Below are positions 17,624 to 27,821 of a stretch of 64,000 bases of DNA, in pieces; the stretch's first letter is position 1, and every line of letters starts with the position of its first letter. The translations under genes were made by a program, and so were the position numbers. The stretch is from positions 124,001 to 188,000 of the forward strand of contig JAMLGT010000009.1 of NCBI GenBank assembly GCA_023957755.1, in the 5' to 3' direction. The stretch comes from Chitinophagaceae bacterium. GTDB lineage: Bacteria > Bacteroidota > Bacteroidia > Chitinophagales > Chitinophagaceae. The notes beneath the pieces are model-generated. The model searched no databases. It was not told where the DNA came from and worked only from the letters and a program-made list of their open reading frames with translations.

Positions 17624-19198
17624 ATGTACATGTATAAATTTCAGTCGGCCGGAAGAGTCATTTTAGTAATCCTGGCAGCATCCTTTTTCATAACCTCTTG
17701 TAAGAACGGAGGCCTTTTTGGAAAAAAGAAAGAGAAGTCATCAGTAACCGGATGGAACTATGATGATAAAGACTATGGTAACTTCCATGTGTTAAAGGCA
17801 AAAGAGCAAAAAGCCGGCCCGGGACTGGTATTTATCCAGGGTGGTACCTTTATCATGGGTGCGAAAGAAGAAGATGTGATGGGCGACTGGAACAATGTGC
17901 CTCGCCGCGTGAGCGTCAACTCCTTTTATATGGATGAGACAGAAGTAGCCAACGTACACTACCGTGAATATCTCTACTGGCTCGCCAACACATTCGACAA
18001 CGATACCGCAATCATGAATATGGCATTGCCCGATACACTGGTATGGCGCAGTGAGCTTGCATACAACGAACCTTATGTAGATTACTATTTCAGATATCCT
18101 GCGTATAACAATTATCCTGTGGTAGGAGTTACCTGGGAGCAGGCACATGACTTTGCAATCTGGCGTACAGACCGGGTGAATGAAAAAATATTAATCGACA
18201 AAGGATATCTTAATAAAAAATCTCCTCTTTCTGCAATGAAAGGCGGACAGGGTGAGATGGCATTCAATACGGACACTTATCTGATGGATCCGGAGCAGAT
18301 CAATAATAAAACAGCTCCCAAGAAAGGTGCTCTGAAGGATGTGAGCGGCAAACCCAGAAAAGTAGTTGGGTTTGAAGACGGCATCATGCTTCCCGGTTAT
18401 CGCCTGCCGACAGAAGCGGAGTGGGAGTATGCAGCGTATGGCTTATTGGATATGAATCCCAAGCCCAGAACCAAAGAAAAGAACCGTGGTGAGGAGTTGT
18501 TCCTGAATCAACAGGTATATAGTTGGAGCAAGAACCCGAATGGCTTGAGAGATAACAGAAGAGGAAGCTGGCAGGGCGAGTTCCTGGCTAACTTCAAGAG
18601 AGGAAGTGGTGACGTCATGGGGGTAGCCGGTGGATTGAACGACCGTGCAGCAATCCCCGGACCAATCAAATCATTCTATCCCAACGGATTTGGTCTATAT
18701 AATATGAGTGGTAACGTAAGTGAGTGGGTTGCCGATGTGTACAGGCCAATGAACTCTGTGGATATGGATGATGTAAACCCATTCCGTGGAAATAAGTTTG
18801 AAAAATTTTATAAGAATGACGGAGGAGAGTACGAAAGAGATACTTTGGGCCGTCTGAAAAAGGTAGTGGTAACCGATGAGGAAGCGCAGGGCCGCCGTAA
18901 TTATCAGAAAGGTGATGTGATTAACTATCTGGATGGTGACTCTATCAGCAATGTAACGTACGGTTATGGAATCAGCTCATTAGTCAGTGATAAATCGCGC
19001 GTAATCAAAGGAGGTAGCTGGAATGATATGCCTTACTGGTTGTCGCCCGGGTCTCGCCGGTATATGGATCAGGATCAGGCAAGCAGTACGGTAGGTTTCC
19101 GTTGCGCCATGGTACGTCTGGGAAGCTCAGAAGGAAATGGCTTTAAAGAAGGAAACCAGTTTGCACAACGCAGGCAGAATAAGAAGAAGAGAAGATAG
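17624..19198 (+). CDS. gldJ: Gliding motility / type IX secretion lipoprotein GldJ
   Basis: A 524-residue lipoprotein (lipobox ITSC) built on a formylglycine-generating-enzyme (SUMF1) fold. Family-specific stretches are TGWNYDDKDYGNF, GPGLVFIQGGTFIMGA, SFYMDETEVANVHYREYLYW, RLPTEAEWEYAAYG, NMSGNVSEWVADV and VIKGGSWND. The start TGWNY plus YREYLYWL points to GldJ rather than GldK. GldJ stabilises the type IX/gliding machinery and is not known to act as an enzyme. GldK-L-M-N are not beside it, which also argues against GldK. A clear terminator follows, so it is a single-gene unit. It may instead start at Met3 (17630). Confidence 0.88.
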   Translation: MYMYKFQSAGRVILVILAASFFITSCKNGGLFGKKKEKSSVTGWNYDDKDYGNFHVLKAKEQKAGPGLVFIQGGTFIMGAKEEDVMGDWNNVPRRVSVNSFYMDETEVANVHYREYLYWLANTFDNDTAIMNMALPDTLVWRSELAYNEPYVDYYFRYPAYNNYPVVGVTWEQAHDFAIWRTDRVNEKILIDKGYLNKKSPLSAMKGGQGEMAFNTDTYLMDPEQINNKTAPKKGALKDVSGKPRKVVGFEDGIMLPGYRLPTEAEWEYAAYGLLDMNPKPRTKEKNRGEELFLNQQVYSWSKNPNGLRDNRRGSWQGEFLANFKRGSGDVMGVAGGLNDRAAIPGPIKSFYPNGFGLYNMSGNVSEWVADVYRPMNSVDMDDVNPFRGNKFEKFYKNDGGEYERDTLGRLKKVVVTDEEAQGRRNYQKGDVINYLDGDSISNVTYGYGISSLVSDKSRVIKGGSWNDMPYWLSPGSRRYMDQDQASSTVGFRCAMVRLGSSEGNGFKEGNQFAQRRQNKKKRR

Positions 19199-19221
19199 TA
19201 AAATAATAGTCTAGATAATAA

Positions 19222-19249
19222 AAATCCTCGCTTATGGCGGGGATTTTTT
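19222..19249 (+). terminator. Rho-independent terminator of gldJ
   Basis: AATCCTCGC, loop TTATG, GCGGGGATT with one T-G wobble, followed by TTTTTG. It lies 24 nt after the gldJ stop. Confidence 0.85.
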
Positions 19250-19419
19250 GTGTCCGAAATACAGGGTAGTCAGGTCCGGTGATGGAGCTAGTAAGCAATT
19301 ATTTTGATTTTACCCGGGAGGAAACGTCTTTTAAAGTACTATTTCTAAATTTTTTCCGCATTTTGTAAATGGTCACTGTTTAAAAGGGATTTTTTTGCGC
19401 ACCAAAAGTGTAAAAAGAT

Positions 19420-20667
19420 ATGAGGCAAAATAAATCAGGCAAATCGAGATGGCCGGCCATCCGCAGTATTTTCAACAAACTTCATCTTTGGATGGGCCTT
19501 GCAAGTGGGTTGATAGTGTTAGTGGTGTGCCTGAGTGGTACCATATATGTGTTTAACCAGGAGTTGATAGAGTGGTCGGCACCACACCTTTATAAGGTGA
19601 GCCACGAAAAGGGAGCTCCAAGAATGGCGCCTGATCTGCTAAAGACAACTGTAGAGGAGGCGTCAGGGGGTACTGTTACGCGTGTATCCATTCCTGCAAA
19701 ACTTAACAAACCCTATCAGTATAGTGTAAAGGTTGAGGGAGATAACTCCCGTGGAGGGATTAGTTATATGGTGAATCCTTACACGGGGAAAATTTTGGGG
19801 AATTCGAAGGAGGAACTTCCCATGCGTACTTTCATGGGATATATGTTCAGCCTTCATCGCTGGCTGTTGCTCGATAAGATTGAGAAACCTTTGATTGAGG
19901 GCAAGACTAACCTGGAAGTAGGAAGACTCATCAACGGATGGGCTACGATTCTATTTACATTGGGATGTATTACAGGTTTAATAATCTGGTTTCCAAACAG
20001 AGTGAAGTCATGGAAGCAGGGGCTTAAAATAAAAAGAAATGCAGGGTGGAAAAGAATAAACCACGATCTGCATAATTCGCTGGCTTTTTATTCACTTTTC
20101 TTCCTTTTGTTAATGGGGCTTACCGGGCCACAGTGGTCGTTTGAGTGGTATCGTACCGGAATGCAGAAAACACTTGGTACCTACAAAGAAAAGCCGGTTA
20201 GTAAAGAACCCGCAAAGGAGCAGCCGCAAATTGCTTCAGAAGATAATAATCGCCCGGTCTTGTCTATAGCCGATTATATGGGAATCGCTGATAAGGCGCT
20301 CCACTATACAGGAAACTATTCGATAAGCATCCCCGGAACGACAGACGAGGTGGCTGCTGTAAGTAAGACCAGAATAGGTTTTTTTGCGCCTGCTGCATCA
20401 GACAGAGTGAGTATTGATAAGTATTCAGGCGAAGTGACCAGGAAAGATATTTTCAGGGAAAAGCCTTTCAATGAAAGGGTTGCCGGTTCCATTAAGGCGA
20501 TACATGTGGGTACAGTGTATGGCTCGTTCACGAAGTGGATTTACTTTTTTGTGTGTCTTATTGCCACGTCGCTTCCGGTTACCGGTACACTTATCTGGGT
20601 GAATAAACTCAAAAAGAAAAGAAAGAGGGCTGTAGCTTTTAATGTGAGAAAAGTCCGGTACGCCTGA
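19420..20667 (+). CDS. PepSY-associated transmembrane protein
   Basis: A 415-residue inner-membrane protein of the PepSY_TM (PiuB-like) family. The first helix has the family start LHLWMGLASGLIVLVVCLSG. A PepSY-like periplasmic segment follows (PYQYSVKVEGDN...YMVNPYTGKILG), then further helices near residues 185-200, 220-240 and 370-395 (HVGTVYGSFTKWIYFFVCL). Family members are often tied to siderophore or haem uptake and some act as ferric reductases. No TonB receptor is next to it, so the role is open. The C-terminus is basic. Confidence 0.88.
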   Translation: MRQNKSGKSRWPAIRSIFNKLHLWMGLASGLIVLVVCLSGTIYVFNQELIEWSAPHLYKVSHEKGAPRMAPDLLKTTVEEASGGTVTRVSIPAKLNKPYQYSVKVEGDNSRGGISYMVNPYTGKILGNSKEELPMRTFMGYMFSLHRWLLLDKIEKPLIEGKTNLEVGRLINGWATILFTLGCITGLIIWFPNRVKSWKQGLKIKRNAGWKRINHDLHNSLAFYSLFFLLLMGLTGPQWSFEWYRTGMQKTLGTYKEKPVSKEPAKEQPQIASEDNNRPVLSIADYMGIADKALHYTGNYSISIPGTTDEVAAVSKTRIGFFAPAASDRVSIDKYSGEVTRKDIFREKPFNERVAGSIKAIHVGTVYGSFTKWIYFFVCLIATSLPVTGTLIWVNKLKKKRKRAVAFNVRKVRYA

Positions 20668-20802
20668 GTTGACAGACGTGTAGGGAAGATGATAGCAGGC
20701 CACTTTCATTTCCTTTTTTCCTGCAAAGACCATCCAGGCTGATGCCTTCCAATCAACTGAGCGTGAAAGATTGTGCATTCTGTCGGTAGCAGAATAAATT
20801 GG

Positions 20803-20810
20803 TAACTTTG
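20803..20810 (+). promoter_or_regulatory. Candidate -7 box (TAACTTTG) for the AsmA-like gene
   Basis: A perfect match to TAnnTTTG 19 nt before the ATG at 20830. A weak CTG lies about 20 nt upstream. Confidence 0.5.
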
Positions 20811-20829
20811 CACGCTATATATTATTGAA

Positions 20830-23800
20830 ATGAAAGGGCTTGGAAGCAGGGTTTTTCTTAAAATACTGAAGGTTACAGGCATTTCGGTGGGGACACTCCT
20901 GGTACTGTTATTCGTATTGCCATTCTTATTTCCAAAAACGATTGCCGGTAAAGTAAAGCAATGGGTAAATAGTTCTATTACGAGTGAATTGGATTTCTCA
21001 AAGGCAAACCTTTCATTTTTTACACATTTTCCCGCCCTCACGCTTACACTTGAAGATGTGCGCCTTACGGGCTCTGCTCCTTTTTCAAAAGAAACACTCC
21101 TGAGTGCAGAAGGCGTTTCATTTGGAATTGATCTTTTCTCAGTTTTTTCCAAGTCAGTAAAGGTGGATCAGGTATATCTCTCCGGGGCCAGGGTCAACAT
21201 TAAAGTGGATGAGAACGGGAATGCCAATTACAATGTGTATAAATCTACAGGAAACAGCGCGGATACCTCATCGTCAGATGTAGGTGTACAGATAGAAAAG
21301 ATTGTGATCCGGAATACAAGGATCAATTATGTAGATATGTCAGTGCCTTTTTCCATGGAGGCGGTAAATCTGAATTATACAGGTAAGGGAGATTTGGCAA
21401 AGGCAGTCTTTGATTTGTCATCACGCTTATCAGCCGATTCCCTCAGTCTGGCCTATGATCACAATACTTATGTCAATAATAAACAACTGAAAGCCAAACT
21501 GATTACAGTAATCAATACAAAGTCGCTCACGCTTGTTTTTAAAGATAATCGGATTCGGATTAACAAATTGCCGATGCACTTTAGCGGACATTTTGACTTT
21601 CTGGCTCATGGTTACGAAATGGATTTGAATGTAGATTCCAGAAGGACAGATTTGGAAAACATTATTACTGCCATTCCGCCTGATATGAGTGGCTGGCTTA
21701 GAGATACGAAGGTGAAAGGCAGTACGGTCTTTAATGTGCGTTTAAGAGGAAGGTATGATGCAGGAACGAATACGATGCCCGACCTGAGATTTAACCTAAG
21801 CATTAACGACGGATATATAAAACACAAAGAGGCTACAGCGCCTCTTGAAGGCCTGGATATGGCACTCAGGGTGAGACTGCCTGGATTAAATCAGGACAGT
21901 CTGAGGGTAATGCTTGATACATTCCACTTTAAGCTTGCAAAAGGATTTTGTGACATAAGGTTTCAATCACTCGGACTTGAACGGCCAGACATTGAATCAG
22001 AAATAAAAGCTGATTTAGACCTCAACACATGGGATAAGGCTATGGGATTGAAAGGGGTGGAGTTCGGAGGACTTTATAAGGTGGACTTAAAAGCAAACGG
22101 TATTTTTAGCCGTGGACAAAATCCGGAAAACTGGCGGAGGGAAATTGTGGTTACTAGTATTCCGGCCTTCAGCCTGGTATCCACACTTAGCAATGGGTAT
22201 TTAAAGTTTGATTCATTGCCTGTGCCCATTCAGGACATCAGCTTTAATATCCGCAGTTCCTGTAAGGATAACAACTACAGACACACGATTTTAGATATCA
22301 GTGATATCAATTTCGCGATACTAAAAAATTTTTTCAAGGGAAATATTAAAGTAACCAATCCGGCTGCACCTGATATAGATGCAGATATTTCGGGCAGGTT
22401 TCATCTGGGAGACATCGCTAAGAGTTTCCCAATGGGAGATATCTTGCTGGATGGCGATTTGGTAGTAGGAATTAAGTCGAAAGGGGTATATGATTCAGAA
22501 AGAAAGTCCTTTCCTTTGACGGTAGCGCATGCAAGCGTGAAAGATGGGAAATTGAAGTCAGGCTATTACCCTCGTCCGGTGGAGCGAATCAATCTTAACA
22601 TTGATATCACTAATAATGATGGTGAGCCTTCCCATACTACAATTGAGATAAAGCCTCTGAATTTTGAGTTTGATGGCGAACCATTTACACTTACTGCCAG
22701 TCTTGTCAATCCTGATGATATCAGATACGATGTGGATGCAGAGGGGATTCTGGATTTGGGAAAATTATATCAGGTGTTCGGGGTGCCAGAGTACAAAGCA
22801 TCTGGCTGGCTCAGGGCTGCATTGGTGCTAAAAGGAAAGCAAAGCGATGCTATGGCGGGGAGATATCATTTGCTCGACAATTCAGGAACTATAGAGCTGA
22901 AGGATATTCAATTAGGGATGCAGGCTTTTCCGAAGCCATTGATAATTAATACAGGCACCTTTCGATTTCATCAGGATAGGATGTCGTTTGATAATTTAAG
23001 AGCAGCATACGATAGCATGCACTTTACGATGAATGGCTATTTCAGGAATGTAATAGGATATGCGCTCACTGATCAGGGTGTGCTGAAGGGAAGCGTAAGC
23101 CTTAGCTCTGATTATATAGACCTTAACAAGTTTACAGCTTTTGAATCTGCAGATGCTAATATAGAAGTGGCAGGAACAGAATCTGCCGGTACCGGCGTGA
23201 TTGTGATACCCGCCAATCTTGATGTAAGCCTGGCTGCGGCTGTAAAGAAAGCAGACTTTGACAGCCTGGCAATACACAATTTTAAAGGACAGGTAGTTTT
23301 AAGACAGGGCAAAGTGCAGCTACAGCAAACGGCGATGACCGTGGCGGGAGCTACGTTTAACCTTGATGGTAGTTATGAACCTCAGACACCTAACAAAGCG
23401 CGCTTTGATTTGAAAATTAAGGCCGATTCGTTTTCAATAGAACGCGCTTATGCAGAGATACCCATGTTTCGCGAACTGGCATCTTCAGCTTCAGGAGTGA
23501 AGGGCCTGGTAGCTCTTGATTATGAGCTGTCCGGCAGACTGGATCCTTCCATGCAACCGGTGATGCCTTCCATTAAAGGGAAAGGAGTCATCAATCTGAA
23601 AAAGGTTAAGCTAAAAGGATTCAGAATGATGAATGCAGTTAGCAAGAGTACCAACCTTACTGATCTGGCCGACCCGCCTCTGTCAGGTATAAATATCAAA
23701 ACATCTATAAAGAATAACATTATCAATGTAGAGCGGGTAAAACTTAGGATAGCCGGATTTAGACCGAGGTTCGAAGGGCAGATAAGTCTTGATGGTGATT

Positions 23801-24003
23801 TAAATATCAAAGGCAGGGTAGGCCTTCCGCCATTTGGGATTTTTGGTATTCCATTTACAATATCAGGTAATAGTGAACATCCTGTGGTGAAATTGAAGAG
23901 AGATAAGGATGGTAAGATTCTTCAGGAGAAGGAAGATATTGATGAGGGGGAAGAGGAAGTTCCTGAAGTGTTACCTGCTGGAACCACTCAGCAGCAATTG
24001 TAA
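20830..24003 (+). CDS. Large AsmA-like membrane-anchored protein
   Basis: A 1057-residue protein with one N-terminal membrane helix (ISVGTLLVLLFVLPFLF) and a long beta-rich periplasmic part. The first segment has AsmA features (SSITSELDFSKANLSFFTHFPALTL, then SAEGVSFGIDLFSVF and VYLSGARVNIKVDENGNANY). The C-terminus has the AsmA_2 pattern ending in FGIFGIPFTISGNSEHPVVKL. Relatives are bridge-like repeating-beta-groove proteins linked to phospholipid transport or outer-membrane assembly. It is near its own promoter and is followed 110 nt later by a UbiA-like gene. Confidence 0.88.
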   Translation: MKGLGSRVFLKILKVTGISVGTLLVLLFVLPFLFPKTIAGKVKQWVNSSITSELDFSKANLSFFTHFPALTLTLEDVRLTGSAPFSKETLLSAEGVSFGIDLFSVFSKSVKVDQVYLSGARVNIKVDENGNANYNVYKSTGNSADTSSSDVGVQIEKIVIRNTRINYVDMSVPFSMEAVNLNYTGKGDLAKAVFDLSSRLSADSLSLAYDHNTYVNNKQLKAKLITVINTKSLTLVFKDNRIRINKLPMHFSGHFDFLAHGYEMDLNVDSRRTDLENIITAIPPDMSGWLRDTKVKGSTVFNVRLRGRYDAGTNTMPDLRFNLSINDGYIKHKEATAPLEGLDMALRVRLPGLNQDSLRVMLDTFHFKLAKGFCDIRFQSLGLERPDIESEIKADLDLNTWDKAMGLKGVEFGGLYKVDLKANGIFSRGQNPENWRREIVVTSIPAFSLVSTLSNGYLKFDSLPVPIQDISFNIRSSCKDNNYRHTILDISDINFAILKNFFKGNIKVTNPAAPDIDADISGRFHLGDIAKSFPMGDILLDGDLVVGIKSKGVYDSERKSFPLTVAHASVKDGKLKSGYYPRPVERINLNIDITNNDGEPSHTTIEIKPLNFEFDGEPFTLTASLVNPDDIRYDVDAEGILDLGKLYQVFGVPEYKASGWLRAALVLKGKQSDAMAGRYHLLDNSGTIELKDIQLGMQAFPKPLIINTGTFRFHQDRMSFDNLRAAYDSMHFTMNGYFRNVIGYALTDQGVLKGSVSLSSDYIDLNKFTAFESADANIEVAGTESAGTGVIVIPANLDVSLAAAVKKADFDSLAIHNFKGQVVLRQGKVQLQQTAMTVAGATFNLDGSYEPQTPNKARFDLKIKADSFSIERAYAEIPMFRELASSASGVKGLVALDYELSGRLDPSMQPVMPSIKGKGVINLKKVKLKGFRMMNAVSKSTNLTDLADPPLSGINIKTSIKNNIINVERVKLRIAGFRPRFEGQISLDGDLNIKGRVGLPPFGIFGIPFTISGNSEHPVVKLKRDKDGKILQEKEDIDEGEEEVPEVLPAGTTQQQL

Positions 24004-24113
24004 TTTGTATGTAGCACGGTTTTACTTTCCCACAGTATTTTTTTTCGACGATTTCCGAAATATTTGGCCCACAGATAAAACTTCAGAATAATGTCCGTTA
24101 CATTGCATGGGTT

Positions 24114-25100
24114 ATGAAGGGGCGTCTTAAAAGGATAGTTAACAAAGGAATTGAGTTTGTCTTTTTCGGCAACTATTTTTATGCGTTGTGTGTGTTGTCG
24201 CTTGCTATTGAGGCTTCCCTCCAGCAATCCATCGAGCTAAACAGCCCTTCTTTCTATTTGCTGCTGGGGGCAGCCACAGTGGTATATTATACTTACGCCT
24301 ACATGGGCGAAATTAGTTTTAAGGTTGCCTTTCTCAAAAGAAAAATCAAGCTCACTACATCCTCGCAATACAATTATTACAACCTGCGGACCCACTGGTA
24401 TCACCAGAATAGCAGGTTGCTGAATATCTCACAGATAGTGCTTTCTGGCGTGATACTTTATGCAGCTTTTGATTTGGCGATATTACGGTTTCACCATATT
24501 TTCTCTCTTACTTTTTCTGAGTGGGTCATGCTGATATCAGTCCCTGTAGTGGCATTGTTGTATTATGGTAATGAGTATTTTCCTATGTTTAAAATAAACC
24601 TCAGGAAGACCGGGTGGGTGAAGCCTTTCGTCATTGGTTTTGTGTGGGCCGGAGTGGTGACGATTTATCCACCCCTGTTCAGGCAGTGGCAGCTTGATAT
24701 GCATTATTCGTTTAATTTCCTGGTGCTGTGGCTTTTTATAAAGAACTGGATGTATGTTTCGGTACTTGCCATTATGTTTGACATTAAGGACTATGCAGAT
24801 GATGCCAACCGGGAGGTGAAGACCTTTGTGGTGAGGATTGGGTTGAGGAAAACTATCTTTAGGATACTGCTACCATTGATTATCATCGGCCTGATATCGT
24901 TTACCATCTTCGCCTATGAAAAGTCTTTTGGGCTGATGCATTACTTTGTTAATCTGGTTCCCTTTATTTTGTTGCTTATTGTGGCATATTCAATGCACCG
25001 ACGAAGACCAATTCTGTATTATCTGTTTATTATTGATGGTTTGATGCTGGTAAAGGGTATCTGTGGTATTCTGGGCGTGGTTTTATTTAATAAACCCTGA
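24114..25100 (+). CDS. UbiA-like polytopic membrane protein with one Asp-rich motif
   Basis: A 328-residue protein with about eight hydrophobic helices. Residues about 220-240 contain MFDIKDYADDANREVKTF, which looks like the second Asp-rich motif of UbiA prenyltransferases, and an upstream loop has GWVKPFVIGFVWAGV as in that family. The first motif (NDxxDxxxD) is not visible where expected; the region reads YYTYAYMGEI. It may be a diverged UbiA homolog with changed or lost catalysis. No quinone or haem genes are adjacent. The ATG at 24114 is the only sensible start. Confidence 0.6.
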   Translation: MKGRLKRIVNKGIEFVFFGNYFYALCVLSLAIEASLQQSIELNSPSFYLLLGAATVVYYTYAYMGEISFKVAFLKRKIKLTTSSQYNYYNLRTHWYHQNSRLLNISQIVLSGVILYAAFDLAILRFHHIFSLTFSEWVMLISVPVVALLYYGNEYFPMFKINLRKTGWVKPFVIGFVWAGVVTIYPPLFRQWQLDMHYSFNFLVLWLFIKNWMYVSVLAIMFDIKDYADDANREVKTFVVRIGLRKTIFRILLPLIIIGLISFTIFAYEKSFGLMHYFVNLVPFILLLIVAYSMHRRRPILYYLFIIDGLMLVKGICGILGVVLFNKP

Positions 25101-25167
25101 CAGCATTTATTTTTGATGAGAGGTGATTAAATCGTGTAAAGACTGCAACCAGCGTGGTTTTATCCAA

Positions 25168-25175
25168 TAGATTTG
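25168..25175 (+). promoter_or_regulatory. Candidate -7 box (TAGATTTG) for the DUF5916 gene
   Basis: A perfect TAnnTTTG match 20 nt before the ATG at 25196. No clear TTG is at -33. Confidence 0.45.
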
Positions 25176-25195
25176 CAATGTTTCCTTAAATACAA

Positions 25196-27652
25196 ATGAA
25201 CAATAAACCTTTCTTTGTTTTAGCGCTTATGCTGATGGGCCAGGTGGTGTGTGCACAACCCAGAGTCCTGATGGCTGCGAATGCGGACCATGCTCCGAAA
25301 ATAGATGGAAAGCTGGATGACAGAGTATGGGAGGATGCACCTGTTGCGACAGATTTTATTGTAAGCTATCCCACCTTTGGAGGTAAAGCTGCACAGAAGA
25401 CAGAAGTGAAAATATTGTTTGGTGCAGATGCAGTATATGTAGGAGCCATGCTTTATGATGATCCTAAGCTGGTGCGCAGACAGATTACTGCCAGAGACGA
25501 TGAGCAACAGAATGATGCAGATTATTTCTCCGTATTTTTTGATACTTATAATGATAAGCAGAATGGTTTTCAGTTTCTGGTAACTTCATCTAATGTGCAG
25601 AGTGACGCCCGGCTCGGGGCTAACCTTAGCTTCGGTTTTGGGGGGTATGGTGATAAGACGTGGGATGCAGTGTGGGAAAGTAAGGTGGACTTTACAGAAG
25701 ATGGCTGGTCGGTTGAGATGAAGATTCCCTATTTTTCGCTGCGGTTTTCCAAGAAGGAAGTACAGGACTGGGGTTTGCAATTGCAGAGGTCGGTGAGGCG
25801 TAGTAATGAAACGAGTACCTGGAGCCCGGTAGATCCTGATGTAAATGGCTTTGTCAATCAATTTGGCTTGTTGCAGGGAATAACAGATTTGGAACCTCCC
25901 CTGCGACTTAGTTTTTCTCCTTATTTATCTACAGGTTATCAGAGTGTGCCTGAAAAAGAAGGTTATCTGAATCGATGGCTCCACAGCGGAGGGCTTGATC
26001 TGAAGTATGGGATCAATGAAAGCTTCACACTGGATGCGACACTGATTCCGGATTTTGGTCAGGTAGTATCAGATAATCTGGTCAACAATCTGACGCCCTT
26101 TGAAATTCAGTTTCAGGAGAATCGTCCTTTTTTCACGGAAGGCACCGAACTCTTTAATAAAGCCGGATTATTTTATTCAAGAAGGGTAGGCGCTACTCCT
26201 GAAGGCTATTACCGGGTACATGAAATTGTAAGCGATAACCCTGATCTGGAAATCAAAAAAAATCCGTCGCTTACGCAATTATATAATGCGATAAAAGTAT
26301 CGGGCCGGACCAAAAAAAATCTTGGTATCGGAGTCTTTAATGCGGTTACGGCTCCCATGCATGCAGTGGTAAGAAACAAAGTGACAGGGAAGGATTCATC
26401 GATCAGTACCGAGCCTTTGGCTAATTACAATATTCTAGTGTTGGATCAGTCGCTCAGGGGGCAGTCGTATGTCACTTTTACGAATACGAATGTCATGAGG
26501 AACAGACAAAGCCGCAATGCAAATGTGTCAGCACTTGACGTGGCTTTGTTTGATAAAGAGAATATTCATCAATTTTCCGGAAAGGTTCGATATAGTTCTA
26601 TTTGGGGGGCAGAAAAATATGATGGTTTCAATACATTGGTCAAGTATGCCAAAGTGAGTGGAAAGTGGCAATACCATCTCATGCAAAGTATGCTATCCGG
26701 GAACTATGATCCTAATGACCTTGGAATTTTGTTTAGTCCTAATAATGTTACTTATCAGGGAAGTGTGAGTTATCACGAAAATATGCCCACGAAGAATTTT
26801 CTTACCCATTTTTTCTCTCTGGAATCTACACTTCAGTATTTATACAAGCCTTACTCTTTTTATACTTATGAAATTGAGGGGTCGGGCATGCTGATATTTC
26901 ATAATTTCTGGGATGTGTTTCTCAATGCTTCGGTGAGCCCTGCCGGGTCGCACGATCACTTCGAGTTAAGAACACCTGGCAGGTATTTATCTTATCCGTG
27001 GTCATTCAGATCGGGGATAAATGGAAGTACAGACAGCCGCAAGAAATTATATGTAGAATACGGATTCAGTGTGGGAGGGTATCCTGAGTATCACAATAGA
27101 TATTTTGAAATTGAGACAGAGGTCAGGTATCGTTTTGGTAACAGATTCAATCTCGAGTTAGAAGTGAATTCAGAGAGGGAGCGCCATCAGCTTGGTTATG
27201 CCTTTGCCAGAAATAATAATGAAGACCCAATTGTGGGTTTCCGCGACAATCGTTCGATTTCTTCTGTGCTTTCGGGTATTTATAATTTTACGCCAAGGCT
27301 TAATATCACCCTACGGGCCCGGCACTACTGGAACAAGGTCGATTATAAAGAATTTTTTGATGTGGATGCTGCCGGTAAATTGATAGACAGGCCCTTTGTC
27401 AGTGGCAGAGACCAAAATGTGAATATCTTTAATACGGATGTATTCCTGACCTGGGATTTTCGGTTAGGCAGCCGCCTGATTATTGCATACAAAAACTGGC
27501 TTGGTGATGCGGAAGGAGTGGTTTTTGGAACAGGAGAGAAGAACAACTATCTGAATAATTTTTCCAGGCAATTTGGGCTGAAACACGGCAATGAGATCAG
27601 TGCCCGATTCATTTATTTTCTTGACTATAACCAGTTAAAGAGAAAAAAGTAG
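25196..27652 (+). CDS. DUF5916 protein with N-terminal CBM9-like domain
   Basis: An 818-residue exported protein. After a signal peptide (ending VCAQ) comes a CBM9-like sandwich (APKIDGKLDDRVWEDAPVA, then VKILFGADAVYVGAMLYDD and NDADYFSVFFDTYNDKQNGF). The remainder is the DUF5916 region (DFGQVVSDNLVNNLTPFEIQ, then RPFFTEGTELF) and a C-terminal half rich in alternating strands, ending in a likely outer-membrane barrel. Such proteins are widespread in Bacteroidota and their role is unknown; a surface sugar-binding or transport role is plausible. It appears to be a single gene. Confidence 0.88.
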   Translation: MNNKPFFVLALMLMGQVVCAQPRVLMAANADHAPKIDGKLDDRVWEDAPVATDFIVSYPTFGGKAAQKTEVKILFGADAVYVGAMLYDDPKLVRRQITARDDEQQNDADYFSVFFDTYNDKQNGFQFLVTSSNVQSDARLGANLSFGFGGYGDKTWDAVWESKVDFTEDGWSVEMKIPYFSLRFSKKEVQDWGLQLQRSVRRSNETSTWSPVDPDVNGFVNQFGLLQGITDLEPPLRLSFSPYLSTGYQSVPEKEGYLNRWLHSGGLDLKYGINESFTLDATLIPDFGQVVSDNLVNNLTPFEIQFQENRPFFTEGTELFNKAGLFYSRRVGATPEGYYRVHEIVSDNPDLEIKKNPSLTQLYNAIKVSGRTKKNLGIGVFNAVTAPMHAVVRNKVTGKDSSISTEPLANYNILVLDQSLRGQSYVTFTNTNVMRNRQSRNANVSALDVALFDKENIHQFSGKVRYSSIWGAEKYDGFNTLVKYAKVSGKWQYHLMQSMLSGNYDPNDLGILFSPNNVTYQGSVSYHENMPTKNFLTHFFSLESTLQYLYKPYSFYTYEIEGSGMLIFHNFWDVFLNASVSPAGSHDHFELRTPGRYLSYPWSFRSGINGSTDSRKKLYVEYGFSVGGYPEYHNRYFEIETEVRYRFGNRFNLELEVNSERERHQLGYAFARNNNEDPIVGFRDNRSISSVLSGIYNFTPRLNITLRARHYWNKVDYKEFFDVDAAGKLIDRPFVSGRDQNVNIFNTDVFLTWDFRLGSRLIIAYKNWLGDAEGVVFGTGEKNNYLNNFSRQFGLKHGNEISARFIYFLDYNQLKRKK

Positions 27653-27703
27653 CAGTTCATATTTTCAATTTTTTTATTATTTTGCTATAGGCTGAAATGC
27701 CAT

Positions 27704-27722
27704 GTGCTGACCAGGTTAGCAC
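27704..27722 (+). other. Hairpin upstream of the desaturase gene
   Basis: GTGCTGAC, loop CAG, GTTAGCAC with one wobble pair. No T-tract follows. It lies between the DUF5916 and desaturase genes and could be an operator, leader hairpin or weak terminator. Confidence 0.35.
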
Positions 27723-27821
27723 CTGTAATAAAGAACAGTATCAAATAAATTGGCATTGTTTTTTATTTAGATTTTTTATTCATTTTTTAACTCGAGTTAG
27801 AAATCTGTAAAAGTTAATGTG

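Noticed and set aside
17624-19198. Identification as GldK
   Set aside because: The TGWNY and YREYLYW stretches, the porV neighbour and the absence of gldLMN fit GldJ better.
20706-21152. 148-codon minus-strand ORF
   Set aside because: It covers the AsmA-like gene start and its promoter and has low-complexity shadow composition.
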